From Bacteroidaceae bacterium (lineage in GTDB: Bacteria > Bacteroidota > Bacteroidia > Bacteroidales > Bacteroidaceae): a DNA stretch of 52,008 nt. Both the position numbers and the translations under genes were made by a program. How positions within the stretch are numbered: the first letter of the stretch is position 1; each line of letters opens with the position of its first letter. The stretch covers positions 1 through 52,008 of the forward strand of contig JAFZFO010000068.1 of NCBI GenBank assembly GCA_017555845.1. The letters are read 5' to 3'. This document shows, one piece after another, positions 1 through 8,231 of the stretch. Under the pieces are notes generated by a model, which was not told the origin of the DNA, made no database searches, and was given only the letters and a program-made list of their open reading frames with translations.

Positions 1-847
1 CCTTTGCGTAGCAACCGCCCTCGAAGTTGAACACTGAGTCGTCGTCCCAACCGTGCTCGTCGTCACCGATAAGCATACGCTTTGGATCTGTTGAAAGAGT
101 AGTCTTACCTGTACCTGACAAACCGAAGAAGATAGCTGTCTCGCCCTTCTCGTTAGTGTTTGCAGAGCAGTGCATTGAAGCGATACCCTGGAGTGGCAAG
201 TAGTAGTTCATCATTGAGAACATACCCTTCTTCATCTCACCACCATACCATGTGTTGAGGATGATCTGCTCCTTAGATGTCAAGTTGAATACAACTGCTG
301 TCTCAGAGTTCAAACCGAGCTCCTTGTAGTTCTCAACTGCTGCCTTAGAAGCGTTGTATACTACGAAGTCTGGCTCGCCGAATGCCTCGAGCTCCTCAGC
401 TGTAGGACGGATGAACATGTTTGTTACGAAGTGAGCCTGCCAAGCAACCTCCATGATGAAGCGAACCTTCAAACGTGTAGCAGGGTTAGCACCGCAGAAT
501 GCGTCAACAACGAACAACTTCTTGTTAGAGAGCTCCTTTGTAGCGATCTCCTTCAAAACGTTCCAAGCCTCTGTTGTAACAGGCTTGTTGTCGTTCTTGT
601 ACTCCTCTGATGTCCACCATACAGTGTTCTCTGATGTTGCATCCTTAACGATGAACTTATCCTTAGGAGAACGACCTGTGTAAACACCTGTCATTACGTT
701 TACTGCACCGAGCTCAGTCTCCTGACCTACTTCAAAACCCTCAAGACCGGGCTTTGTCTCCTCTGCGAACAACTGCTCGTAAGAAGGATTGTGAAGAATC
801 TCCACAGCACCGGTGATACCATACTTGGTAAGATCTAATGTTGCCAT
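1..847 (-). CDS. pckA: Phosphoenolpyruvate carboxykinase (ATP), N-terminal part
   Basis: Interconverts oxaloacetate plus ATP with phosphoenolpyruvate plus CO2 and ADP in the cytosol. In gut Bacteroidetes it commonly works in the fixation direction toward succinate as well as in gluconeogenesis. About 282 N-terminal residues are present, starting [11 protein letters not shown] at base 847. The gene leaves the window at base 1, so the C-terminal half is missing for lack of sequence, not through truncation of the gene. The kinase-1a P-loop [16 protein letters not shown] lies near residues 242-257, preceded by a metal-ligand region with [11 protein letters not shown]. This motif combination is specific to the ATP-dependent family; the GTP enzyme differs. 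A promoter and a palindrome lie upstream (945-1001). The identification is secure. Confidence 0.97.
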   Translation of the reverse strand, partial: MATLDLTKYGITGAVEILHNPSYEQLFAEETKPGLEGFEVGQETELGAVNVMTGVYTGRSPKDKFIVKDATSENTVWWTSEEYKNDNKPVTTEAWNVLKEIATKELSNKKLFVVDAFCGANPATRLKVRFIMEVAWQAHFVTNMFIRPTAEELEAFGEPDFVVYNASKAAVENYKELGLNSETAVVFNLTSKEQIILNTWYGGEMKKGMFSMMNYYLPLQGIASMHCSANTNEKGETAIFFGLSGTGKTTLSTDPKRMLIGDDEHGWDDDSVFNFEGGCYAK

Positions 848-944
848 AATTCTAAAAATAAATTATAAGTTAATATTTTTTGTTATTTCACTTTTTTGAG
901 CACTTCCGGCACTTGTCGATGCAAATTGCCGAGTTCTCCGAATG

Positions 945-976
945 CAAATATATATCATTTTGTTTAATGTCCAAAA
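945..976 (-). promoter_or_regulatory. Predicted pckA promoter
   Basis: Read on the minus strand, TATATTTG at 952-945 matches the Bacteroidetes -7 consensus TAnnTTTG. A TTTTGG element at 976-971 sits 18 bases upstream, in the position of the -33 TTTG box. The start of transcription would fall near 938, giving a leader of about 90 bases before the pckA ATG. Confidence 0.6.
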
Positions 977-979
977 CTA

Positions 980-1001
980 ATTACGGAAAAATTTCCGTAA
1001 T
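980..1001. promoter_or_regulatory. Palindrome upstream of pckA (candidate operator)
   Basis: Two perfect 10-base arms, attacggaaa (980-989) and tttccgtaat (992-1001), flank a 2-base centre. The dyad lies just upstream of the predicted pckA -33 box, roughly 50 bases from the predicted start, which is where an activator dimer would bind. There is no T-run on either side, so a terminator is unlikely. The binding protein is unknown. Confidence 0.45.
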
Positions 1002-1231
1002 TGTTGCAAAAAATGTTGTTTTTGATTGTTTTTGGTCATTTTTTCAATGGATTTTTGTTATTTATTTGCTTGTTTTGGTGGTTTTTTGTGTTTCTAATGT
1101 CAAGATAATGCAATAAAAGCTTGCGTTTGTTTTTGTAATTTTTGATAATTCTGACATTTTGCATTCCAAGCGTCTTGCTTGTGAAATGTGCAGTTTTTTT
1201 CCTCAAATATTCTTTCTTAATATAAAATTAT

Positions 1232-1239
1232 TATCTTCG
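1232..1239 (+). promoter_or_regulatory. -7 element for GH130 gene
   Basis: TATCTTCG is a variant of the TAnnTTTG -7 element and recurs before the GH5 operon and the fklB gene in this window. The spacing gives a leader of about 50 bases, rich in A, before the ATG at 1297. The -33 box is not clear. Confidence 0.5.
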
Positions 1240-1296
1240 CGGTGCTAACAATGATATAATAGTACAAAAACCCACAACTGATAAAACAAATAGATT

Positions 1297-2268
1297 ATGA
1301 GCGAGAAAATTACAATGCCTTGGGAAGACCGTCCCGAAGGATGCGCCGATGTAATGTGGCGCTATTCGCAGAACCCTGTTATCGGCCGTTATGCGATTCC
1401 TACTTCAAACAGTGTCTTCAACAGTGCTGTCGTGCCATTTGGCGATGGTTATGCGGGCGTGTTCCGTTGCGATAACAAAGCGGTGCAGATGAATATCTTT
1501 GCAGGTTTCAGCAAGGATGGTATCAACTGGGAGATTGAGCATGAGCCTATCGTGTTCAAAGCCGGTAATACCGAGATGATTGAGTCTGAATATAAATATG
1601 ACCCACGCGTTACATGGATTGAGGACCGTTATTGGATTACATGGTGCAACGGTTACCATGGACCGACAATCGGTATTGCCTATACCTATGACTTCAAGGA
1701 GTTCTTCCAGTGCGAGAATGCATTCTTGCCATTCAACCGCAATGGTGTGCTGTTCCCCGAGAAGATCAACGGCAAGTATGCGATGTTGAGCCGTCCAAGC
1801 GACAATGGACACACTCCATTCGGCGATATCTATATCAGCTACAGCCCCGATATGAAGTACTGGGGCGAGCACCGTTGTGTGATGAAAGTGACTCCATTCC
1901 CCGAGAGTGCTTGGCAGTGTACAAAAATAGGTGCCGGTTCAGTGCCCATCCTCACCGATGAGGGCTGGTTACTGTTCTATCATGGTGTAATCAATACCTG
2001 TAACGGTTTCCGTTACTCTATGGGTGCGGCTCTGCTCGACAAGAACGATCCTTCAAAGGTCCTCTACCGCACAAAACCATATCTGCTTGCTCCTGCAGCT
2101 CCTTATGAACTTGCCGGAGATGTGCCTAACGTGGTATTCCCATGTGCTGCGCTTCACGAAGGTGACAAGGTTGCCGTTTACTATGGTGCAGCCGACACTG
2201 TTGTAGGTATGGCATTCGGTTACATCAGCGAGATTATTGATTTCATGAAGAAGAACTGCTGCAAATAA
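1297..2268 (+). CDS. GH130 beta-1,4-mannosyl phosphorylase family protein
   Basis: GH130 enzymes cleave beta-1,4-mannosides with inorganic phosphate and release alpha-mannose 1-phosphate in the cytoplasm. The 323-residue protein has no signal peptide and is of normal family length, with a five-bladed propeller expected. Asp102 in [10 protein letters not shown] is in the position of the catalytic proton donor of characterised members. The blocks [17 protein letters not shown] and [22 protein letters not shown] are typical of subfamily 2, the mannooligosaccharide and mannosyl-N-acetylglucosamine phosphorylases, and not of the mannosylglucose group. The gene stands alone with its own promoter and terminator, but the leftward GH5-ROK-GH92 operon lies 6 kb away. 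Family is certain; the exact acceptor sugar (mannose, mannan oligomer or N-glycan core GlcNAc) is inferred only to subfamily level. Confidence 0.92.
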   Translation: MSEKITMPWEDRPEGCADVMWRYSQNPVIGRYAIPTSNSVFNSAVVPFGDGYAGVFRCDNKAVQMNIFAGFSKDGINWEIEHEPIVFKAGNTEMIESEYKYDPRVTWIEDRYWITWCNGYHGPTIGIAYTYDFKEFFQCENAFLPFNRNGVLFPEKINGKYAMLSRPSDNGHTPFGDIYISYSPDMKYWGEHRCVMKVTPFPESAWQCTKIGAGSVPILTDEGWLLFYHGVINTCNGFRYSMGAALLDKNDPSKVLYRTKPYLLAPAAPYELAGDVPNVVFPCAALHEGDKVAVYYGAADTVVGMAFGYISEIIDFMKKNCCK

Positions 2269-2289
2269 ATTCTATCTGGTTGGATTACA

Positions 2290-2327
2290 AAGTTGCACGG
2301 TGGCAAAATTTTGCCACCGTGCAACTT
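2290..2327. terminator. Perfect hairpin between convergent genes
   Basis: Two exactly complementary 19-base arms (2290-2308 and 2309-2327) meet without a spacer; the G/C-rich part is gcacggtggc. It follows the GH130 stop and is followed on the plus strand by a T-rich stretch. As it lies between convergent genes it may also end the efflux operon. Confidence 0.85.
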
Positions 2328-2459
2328 ATTTACTTTCCGTTTTAACCGCACTCCGTGCGCTTGAAACTTGGCTGCGCTCGCGGTAAAACACTAAAGCAAG
2401 CTTTGTGTTTTGCTCACTTGCACAAGTTTTCACCTTTCACCTTTGACCTTTCCCCTTTC
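2328..2459. repeat. Intergenic repeat-like segment with ACCTTT tandem units
   Basis: Between the terminator and the end of the pump gene lies a segment with short mirrored G/C blocks (gcactccgtgc, gctgcgctcgcgg). It is followed at 2427-2459 by tandem units of cacctttcac / ctttgacctt type. On the minus strand these read as purine-rich AAAGGTGAAAGG and encode the last residues of the pump (GKVKGER). A similar purine-rich block occurs after the rubredoxin gene at 38142-38172, which suggests a dispersed intergenic repeat. Confidence 0.4.
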
Positions 2460-5400
2460 TTCCAGCCTTTGCATCCACTCATACCAGTTGGGGATGTACA
2501 ATGTGGCAACGAGTGTATTCAACAGCATACCGAACACTACTGCCGCACCAAGCGAGAGGCGTGCACCGGCTCCAGCTCCGTCGGCAAACAATAGCGGCAT
2601 CACACCAAGTACAAAGGCAAGTGATGTCATGAGGATGGGGCGCAGACGTACATGCCCGGCCTCGGCGGCGCTCTGGCGTATGTCGTTACCGCCTTTCCTG
2701 AAGTCACGGGCGAACTCAACAATGAGAATGCCGTTCTTTGCGCTAAGGGCTATGAGCAGCACAATACCAATCTCGGTGTATATGCTCACGGGAATGCCGG
2801 CGATAATACATCCCAGGATTGCACCAAGCAGGGCAATGGGCACGCCCATTATGGCAGCGATGGGGCTTGTCCAGCTCTCGTACTGCGCTGCAAGGACAAG
2901 GAATGCCACAAGCAGTGCAAGGGCAAGGATGATTATGGTGTTCTGTCCCGCGGCATTCTCCTGAAAGGCTACGCCTGTCCACTCATACCCGAACTCATCG
3001 CCCAATTGTGCCTTGAACAGTTGTGCGACATCCTCCATTACCTGGCTCGAACTGTAACCCTGTGCGGTATTGGCTGTGACGGTGGCGCTGTTGTACATGT
3101 TGTAGCGCACGAGCTGGTCGCTGCCGAGCACCTCGTCGGTGGTAACGAAACTGCTGAAGGGTACCATCTCGCCCTTGTCATTGGCAAGGCTAAGCTGCAT
3201 TATGCTCTCAATGAGTTTCTGGTTGCGTTCACTTGCCGACATCTTTACCTGCCATATGCGCCCAAGCAGTACAAAGTCGTTGACATAGAGCGAGCCCATA
3301 TAGTAGCTCAGGGTATAGAGTACGTTGCCAATGTCCAGCCCCATTGAGATGGCCTTGTCGCGGTCAATGTTTATACGGTATTGCGGAACATCGGCCTCAA
3401 AGGAACTGTTCATGGATGCTATGGCCTTTTCATTGCCATAACTTTGCGTGAGGGCATCGACTGCTTTCTGCAGTTCGGTCATTCCAAGTGCCTTGCGGTC
3501 CTCGACCTGCATCTGCAAGCCACCTACGTTGCCTATGCCGGGTATTGCCGGTGGAACAAAGGCGAAGCACTGTGCCTCTTCAATTTCAACATATGCCTGC
3601 TCGTTGAAACGCTCTACAATGGCCGCCGCCGATTCGCTCTTCTTCTTGCGCAGGCTCCAGTCCTTGAGTACCACAAAAACGCTTGCGGCGTTGCTCTGTC
3701 TGCCGCTGTTCATTATGCTGAAACCGCTGATGCTGATGTTGGTCTTTACCTCCGGGTATGAGGATATTATCTTCTCGACCTTGGCGGCAACGGCCTCGGT
3801 GCGCGAGAGTGAACTTGCAGGCGGCAACTGCACGCTTACAATGAAATAGCCGTCATCCTCGGCGGGGATAAAGGTTGTCGGCTGTACCCTGAACAGGTAT
3901 ATGGCCACGGCAACCATCGCTGCAAAGCTTATTGCGGCTATCCATGCGCGGCGTAGCAGGAACGATACAAAGCCGTCATAACCTCTTTGCAAAAGGTCGT
4001 ATCCTTTGTTGAACATGCGGAAGAACCATCCTTTTTTGCTGCTCTTTGTGGGGCGTAGCAACAGTGCACTCAGCGCGGGGCTCAGTGTAAGTGAGTTGAA
4101 ACCGCTGAAAAGGGTAGCGGTGGCAATGGTAAGCGCGAACTGCTTGTACAGCTCGCCCGAGATGCCGCCAATCATGGTGGTGGGGATGAATACTGCCATC
4201 ATCACAAGTACCACACCCACGATAGGGCCGCTTATCTCCTCCATTGCCTTCTCGGTTGCCTCGCGTGGTGGCAATCCCTCTTCGTCAATGATGCGTGTGG
4301 CGTTCTCAACCACCACAATCGCATCATCGACCACTATGGCTATTGCAAGTATGAGTCCAAAGAGGGTGAGGGTGTTGATTGTAAAGCCGAGCAACAGCAT
4401 TACGGCAAATGTACCAATGAGCGATACCGGGATGGTAAGGCAGGGAATGAGCGTTGCTCTCCAGTTCTGCAAAAAGAGGAATATGACAAGAATTACCAGT
4501 ATTGTGGTTTCGACAATGGTAAATAGTACCTCCTTTATTGAACTGCTTACCACCTCGGTGGTGTCAAGCGCTATCTGGTATTGCACCTCGGGCGGGAATG
4601 CTGTCGCCAGCATCTCCATTCTCTCCCTTACGGCTTTTGAAACGGCAAGCGAACTTGAACCGGGCGATTGGTAGACGGCAAGTGCTGCGGTTGGCTTGCC
4701 GCGCAGCTTTGATGATGACGAGTAGGTCTCGCTGCCAATATCAATCTTTGCTATATCGCCAAGGCGCAGCATGTCGGCACCGTCGTTGCGTATGACAATG
4801 TTCGCGAACTCCTTGGCGCTGCTCAGGCGACCCTGTACGTTGAGGGTGTATTGGAAGGCATTGTCGGCACTGGAGTCAAGTGTCTGTCCCACATAACCGG
4901 CCGACACTGCAAGGTTCTGCTTGCTGATGGCCTGGTACACCTCGGCAGCCGAAATGCCGCGTATGCGCATTGCTTCGGGATCGAGCCACACACGCATTGA
5001 GTATTTGCCGGCTCCCATGATGTCAACACCGCCCACTCCTGGGGTGCGTGTGAGCTGGTCGACAAGCTGCAGCTGTGCATAGTTCGAGAGGTAGAGCTGG
5101 TCATAGTTCTCGTCGCCCGTGAGGGTTATGAAAAGCACGATGTTGGTCGATTGCTTCTGCACCGTCACGCCTTGCTGTGTAACCTCGGTAGGCAGTGAGT
5201 TGAGTGCTATGTTCACACGGTTCTGCACCAGCACGGTTGCCATGTCAATATCGGTGCCCACCTCAAAGGTTACTGTAAGGCTGTATGTGCCGGATGACGA
5301 TGATGTAGAGCTCATATAGAGCATGCCGTCCACTCCGTTTACCTGTTGCTCGATGGGAATTCCCACTGTCTGGGCAATGGTTTCGGCATTCGCTCCAGGG

Positions 5401-5552
5401 TACACCGCCGTGACCTGCACGGTTGGTGGTGTGATGGATGGGTATTGGTCTATGGGCAGCACAAAGATGGAAACGCCGCCGGCAACCAGCAACAGCAGTG
5501 AAAGTACCGTTGCGAAAATTGGACGTTCAATGAAGAATTTGGAGAATTTCAT
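2430..5552 (-). CDS. RND multidrug efflux pump, inner-membrane subunit (HAE1/AcrB type)
   Basis: Proton-driven trimeric transporter that exports hydrophobic compounds through the adaptor and channel encoded just upstream. It has 1040 residues, the usual size. The N-terminus [17 protein letters not shown] is the standard first membrane helix, followed by the porter segment [22 protein letters not shown]4 carries the proton-relay pair in [17 protein letters not shown] (around residue 410), and a later helix carries the conserved Lys in [17 protein letters not shown]. Two six-helix halves flank large periplasmic loops. The last residues, [10 protein letters not shown], are encoded by the purine-rich repeat and are probably not functional. 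It is third and last in the operon, 19 bases after the adaptor gene. Substrate cannot be told from sequence. Confidence 0.95.
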   Translation of the reverse strand: MKFSKFFIERPIFATVLSLLLLVAGGVSIFVLPIDQYPSITPPTVQVTAVYPGANAETIAQTVGIPIEQQVNGVDGMLYMSSTSSSSGTYSLTVTFEVGTDIDMATVLVQNRVNIALNSLPTEVTQQGVTVQKQSTNIVLFITLTGDENYDQLYLSNYAQLQLVDQLTRTPGVGGVDIMGAGKYSMRVWLDPEAMRIRGISAAEVYQAISKQNLAVSAGYVGQTLDSSADNAFQYTLNVQGRLSSAKEFANIVIRNDGADMLRLGDIAKIDIGSETYSSSSKLRGKPTAALAVYQSPGSSSLAVSKAVRERMEMLATAFPPEVQYQIALDTTEVVSSSIKEVLFTIVETTILVILVIFLFLQNWRATLIPCLTIPVSLIGTFAVMLLLGFTINTLTLFGLILAIAIVVDDAIVVVENATRIIDEEGLPPREATEKAMEEISGPIVGVVLVMMAVFIPTTMIGGISGELYKQFALTIATATLFSGFNSLTLSPALSALLLRPTKSSKKGWFFRMFNKGYDLLQRGYDGFVSFLLRRAWIAAISFAAMVAVAIYLFRVQPTTFIPAEDDGYFIVSVQLPPASSLSRTEAVAAKVEKIISSYPEVKTNISISGFSIMNSGRQSNAASVFVVLKDWSLRKKKSESAAAIVERFNEQAYVEIEEAQCFAFVPPAIPGIGNVGGLQMQVEDRKALGMTELQKAVDALTQSYGNEKAIASMNSSFEADVPQYRINIDRDKAISMGLDIGNVLYTLSYYMGSLYVNDFVLLGRIWQVKMSASERNQKLIESIMQLSLANDKGEMVPFSSFVTTDEVLGSDQLVRYNMYNSATVTANTAQGYSSSQVMEDVAQLFKAQLGDEFGYEWTGVAFQENAAGQNTIIILALALLVAFLVLAAQYESWTSPIAAIMGVPIALLGAILGCIIAGIPVSIYTEIGIVLLIALSAKNGILIVEFARDFRKGGNDIRQSAAEAGHVRLRPILMTSLAFVLGVMPLLFADGAGAGARLSLGAAVVFGMLLNTLVATLYIPNWYEWMQRLEERGKVKGER

Positions 5553-5571
5553 AAGCGTAGTTGTTTGGTAA

Positions 5572-6669
5572 TTACTCCATTATTGGCTCAATAGGCATCC
5601 CGTTGCGCACTTTGAGAAGTGCTTTTGTAACGTACCGTTCATCGGGTTCGAGACCGGCTGTGACAAGGCGCATGGTGTCATCGATTATGTTTCCTGTCTC
5701 AATGCGGCGGTATTCCACTTCGTTCTGCGGGTTCACTACATAGATGAATTTTCCTGTCTGGTCAGTACCAATTGACGCATCCTTGATGAGCAGGGCATCC
5801 TTGATGTTGTCATATGGCATGATGATGCTTATGTAGCTGCCGCTCTTCAGCAGGCCGTCACTGTTGGGCAGTTCGGCGCGTATCTGCAACGTTCCTGTAC
5901 CGGTGTTCACGTTGGGTGCAAGATAGTCGATGGTGGCGTTGCGCTCTATGATGTTACCCTCGCCAAGCGTGAAGGTTATATTGCTCTGGTCGATGCTGCC
6001 GTTTTTGGCGAGCGCTTTCCTGAACCATTGGATATCGGGGATGTCAAAGAATGCGTACATCAGGTCGTCCTTGTAAAGTCGGCAGAGTTCCACTGGAGAC
6101 ATTTCTCCGGCAATGTATGCGCCTGTGGGCTGTTTGGCAAGTCCGACACTGCCATCGGCTGGAGCTTCGATGTAGCAATATCCGAGTTTGGTCTGTGCTG
6201 TCTTGAGCGCCGCTCTGGCATTGGATACTGCGGCATTGCAACTCTCTACACGGCTTTTGGCCTGTAGCACTTCAATCTCGCTCACGGCATTGCTGCTTAT
6301 GGCTGCCTGCATGCGCTCGTAATTGCTGCGGGCATACTCCTGTTCGGCAATGGCTGTCTGCAGGCTTGCCTGTGCCTGTGTCACTGCATTCTCATAGAGA
6401 GTGGGCTCTATCACAAAGAGCAGGTCGCCTTTCTTTACGCGGCTGCCCTCAATGAAATTACGCTTGATGATGCTGCCGTTGACACGTCCCATGATTGATA
6501 TGGTGGCGTCGGCTTCAAGGAACCCTGGATATTCGCGTGTGAGGGTAATTTCCTTTACAATTGGGGTGGCGACCTCAATGGGTAGCTTTGTGCCACCGGT
6601 GGCAGGCTCGGGTTTCTTGTGGCATGCTGTAATGGCCAGCAGTGCCACGGCAAATAACAGTCTTTTCAT
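5572..6669 (-). CDS. RND efflux periplasmic adaptor lipoprotein (AcrA type)
   Basis: Membrane-fusion protein that links the inner-membrane pump to the outer-membrane channel. It has 365 residues. The signal peptide ends in a lipobox, LLAITAC, with Cys16 as the lipidated residue. A lipoyl half ([26 protein letters not shown]) is followed by a helical hairpin of about residues 95-165, the second lipoyl half ([10 protein letters not shown]), and beta-barrel and membrane-proximal domains. It lies between the channel gene (21 bases upstream) and the pump gene (19 bases downstream). All features fit a functional AcrA-family adaptor. Confidence 0.94.
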   Translation of the reverse strand: MKRLLFAVALLAITACHKKPEPATGGTKLPIEVATPIVKEITLTREYPGFLEADATISIMGRVNGSIIKRNFIEGSRVKKGDLLFVIEPTLYENAVTQAQASLQTAIAEQEYARSNYERMQAAISSNAVSEIEVLQAKSRVESCNAAVSNARAALKTAQTKLGYCYIEAPADGSVGLAKQPTGAYIAGEMSPVELCRLYKDDLMYAFFDIPDIQWFRKALAKNGSIDQSNITFTLGEGNIIERNATIDYLAPNVNTGTGTLQIRAELPNSDGLLKSGSYISIIMPYDNIKDALLIKDASIGTDQTGKFIYVVNPQNEVEYRRIETGNIIDDTMRLVTAGLEPDERYVTKALLKVRNGMPIEPIME

Positions 6670-6690
6670 ATAGGAAGTTTTTGTTGGTTC

Positions 6691-8112
6691 TTACCATCCG
6701 CCGCCAAGGGCTTCATAGAGTTTTACAAGGTATATGAGTGAGCCACCCGACGCCTGGACAAGATAGTTCTGATAGCTAAGCAGGGTGCGCTGTGCATCAA
6801 GTACGTTCTGGAATGGTGTGAGTCCCTGCTTGTAGAGCTCCAGAGAGAGTGAGAGTGTCTCCTGGTTCTGGTTCACGGCCTCGCGTAGCGCCACAATCTG
6901 TGTAATGGAGTTCTCGTACTCAGACATTGCACTCTCCACCTCCTGCATGGCTGTGAGCATCTTTTCGTTGAAATCCAGTATGCTGCCGTCGAGTGCCGCA
7001 CGTGCCTCGCGTGTGGCATTTACCCTGTCGTTGCCACTGAAGATGTTCCACTTGATTGTCGGGGCAATCTCCCAGGTAAGGCTCTTGGAACGGAACAGTG
7101 ATTTCATTTCGCCCGATGCAAATCCTATTGAGCCGTTGATGAGCAGCTGCGGGAACCAGTCGCGTCTTGTCGCTCCAAGCAACGCAGCATTGGCCTCCAC
7201 TTGCCGCTCTGCGGCGCGCAGGTCGGGGCGGCGGAGCAGCAGTTCGGCAGGTATGCCCACACCAATGGGGGCAATGTATGATGGCAAGGCATATCCCTCC
7301 TTTAGCCAACCGTCAAGTTCTTCGGGGAACGTACCAAGCAATACCGCCATGGCATTGCGGTAGCTGTCAATGGTGGCCTGCATTGCGGGAATCTGTGCAA
7401 TTGTGCTTTGATAGACGCTTCGTGCTTGCGAGACGTCGAGTTTGGATGCGAGGCCGCTGTTGTAGCGTGCAATGGTGATGTTCAGGATCTCCAGTTGTGA
7501 TGCCACATTCTTACGCAATACCCACATCTCGGCAAGCGACTGCCGCAGTGAAAAGTAGGTTGTCGCTACATTGGCAACGAGTGATACCATTACGGCATTG
7601 TACTCCTCCTCGGTTGCCATGAACAACTTTTTCTGGGCTTTGGAACGCATGTATATGCTGCCGAACACGTCGGCCTGCCATTGCATTGACACGGCGGTGC
7701 TGAACTCACCCTCCCACGCCTCGTTGTACATGGTGGAGGCAATGTTGCCGCTTGTCTTTGCACGTTGCCATCCTATGCCCAAATTGAATTGCGGCATCAG
7801 GTTGCTTTGTGCACTACGCCACGCGGCACGCGCCTTCTTTATGTTCTCCATTGCGGCAAGCACCGAGTAGTTGCTGTTGCTTGCAACGGCAATCAAAGAG
7901 TCGAGTACCGGGTCGTTGAATCTGCGCCACCACTCATCGTCAACCGGGAGTGTCTGGTTGAAAATGATCCTTTCGTTCCAACTGTCGGGCAGTGGCTCCT
8001 CTGTCAATATCTCGCCTTGAAGGACCGAGCGTCCTTGTTCTCCATCCTGTTGGGCAGTAACCTTGCCTGCCGCCATGAGAATGATAAACAGTAGAATAGA
8101 AACCTTTCTCAT
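6691..8112 (-). CDS. RND efflux outer-membrane channel (TolC/OprM, NodT type)
   Basis: Trimeric outer-membrane tunnel of the same efflux system, 473 residues. The signal peptide MRKVSILLFIILMAAGKVTAQ has a type I cleavage site; unlike many OprM proteins there is no lipobox Cys. Two outer-membrane-efflux repeats are visible, each with long helices (LDSLIAVASNSNYSVLAAM; SEYENSITQIVALREAVNQN) and beta-barrel strands. The conserved GIPAELLLRRPDLRAAERQ begins the second repeat. It is the first gene of the operon, which is a less common order than adaptor-pump-channel. The 119-base gap upstream carries the terminator of the GH92 operon; I do not see a strong promoter there (TACCTTTA on the minus strand at 8181-8174 is a weak match). 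Confidence 0.93.
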   Translation of the reverse strand: MRKVSILLFIILMAAGKVTAQQDGEQGRSVLQGEILTEEPLPDSWNERIIFNQTLPVDDEWWRRFNDPVLDSLIAVASNSNYSVLAAMENIKKARAAWRSAQSNLMPQFNLGIGWQRAKTSGNIASTMYNEAWEGEFSTAVSMQWQADVFGSIYMRSKAQKKLFMATEEEYNAVMVSLVANVATTYFSLRQSLAEMWVLRKNVASQLEILNITIARYNSGLASKLDVSQARSVYQSTIAQIPAMQATIDSYRNAMAVLLGTFPEELDGWLKEGYALPSYIAPIGVGIPAELLLRRPDLRAAERQVEANAALLGATRRDWFPQLLINGSIGFASGEMKSLFRSKSLTWEIAPTIKWNIFSGNDRVNATREARAALDGSILDFNEKMLTAMQEVESAMSEYENSITQIVALREAVNQNQETLSLSLELYKQGLTPFQNVLDAQRTLLSYQNYLVQASGGSLIYLVKLYEALGGGW

Positions 8113-8185
8113 ATGTGTAAACCTTTAGCAAGGAATAAACACACTGATGAGGCTTTTGGTTGCTTGAAATGGATAAAGGTATATA

Positions 8186-8223
8186 AAGCAATCGGGGTGA
8201 CCGTTTGGCCACCCCGATTGCTT
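8186..8223 (-). terminator. Hairpin ending the GH5-ROK-GH92 operon
   Basis: Fourteen-base arms (8186-8199 and 8210-8223, core atcggggtg/caccccgat) enclose a 10-base loop just 8 bases past the GH92 stop. Downstream on the minus strand the sequence is only moderately T-rich (tttatatacc). Confidence 0.75.
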
Positions 8224-8231
8224 GTCTGTAA

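Larger units (their letters stand above)
848..1296. other. Divergent intergenic region pckA / GH130
   Basis: This 449-base AT-rich stretch separates two divergently transcribed genes. It holds a minus-strand promoter for pckA (about 945-976), a 22-bp palindrome at 980-1001 and a plus-strand -7 element for the GH130 gene at 1232-1239. A 78-codon reading frame at 880-1116 is AT-rich and dominated by Phe, Ile and Val, and shows no recognisable family, so I do not call it a gene. The part between about 1002 and 1200 is T-rich on the plus strand and I see nothing definite in it. Confidence 0.7.

Noticed and set aside
880-1116. 78-codon frame between pckA and GH130
   Set aside because: AT-rich, overlaps the pckA promoter and the palindrome, and the translation looks like random hydrophobic sequence.
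2652-3347. 231-codon plus-strand frame inside the RND pump gene
   Set aside because: Opposite-strand shadow of a full-length AcrB homologue; no start context or family match.
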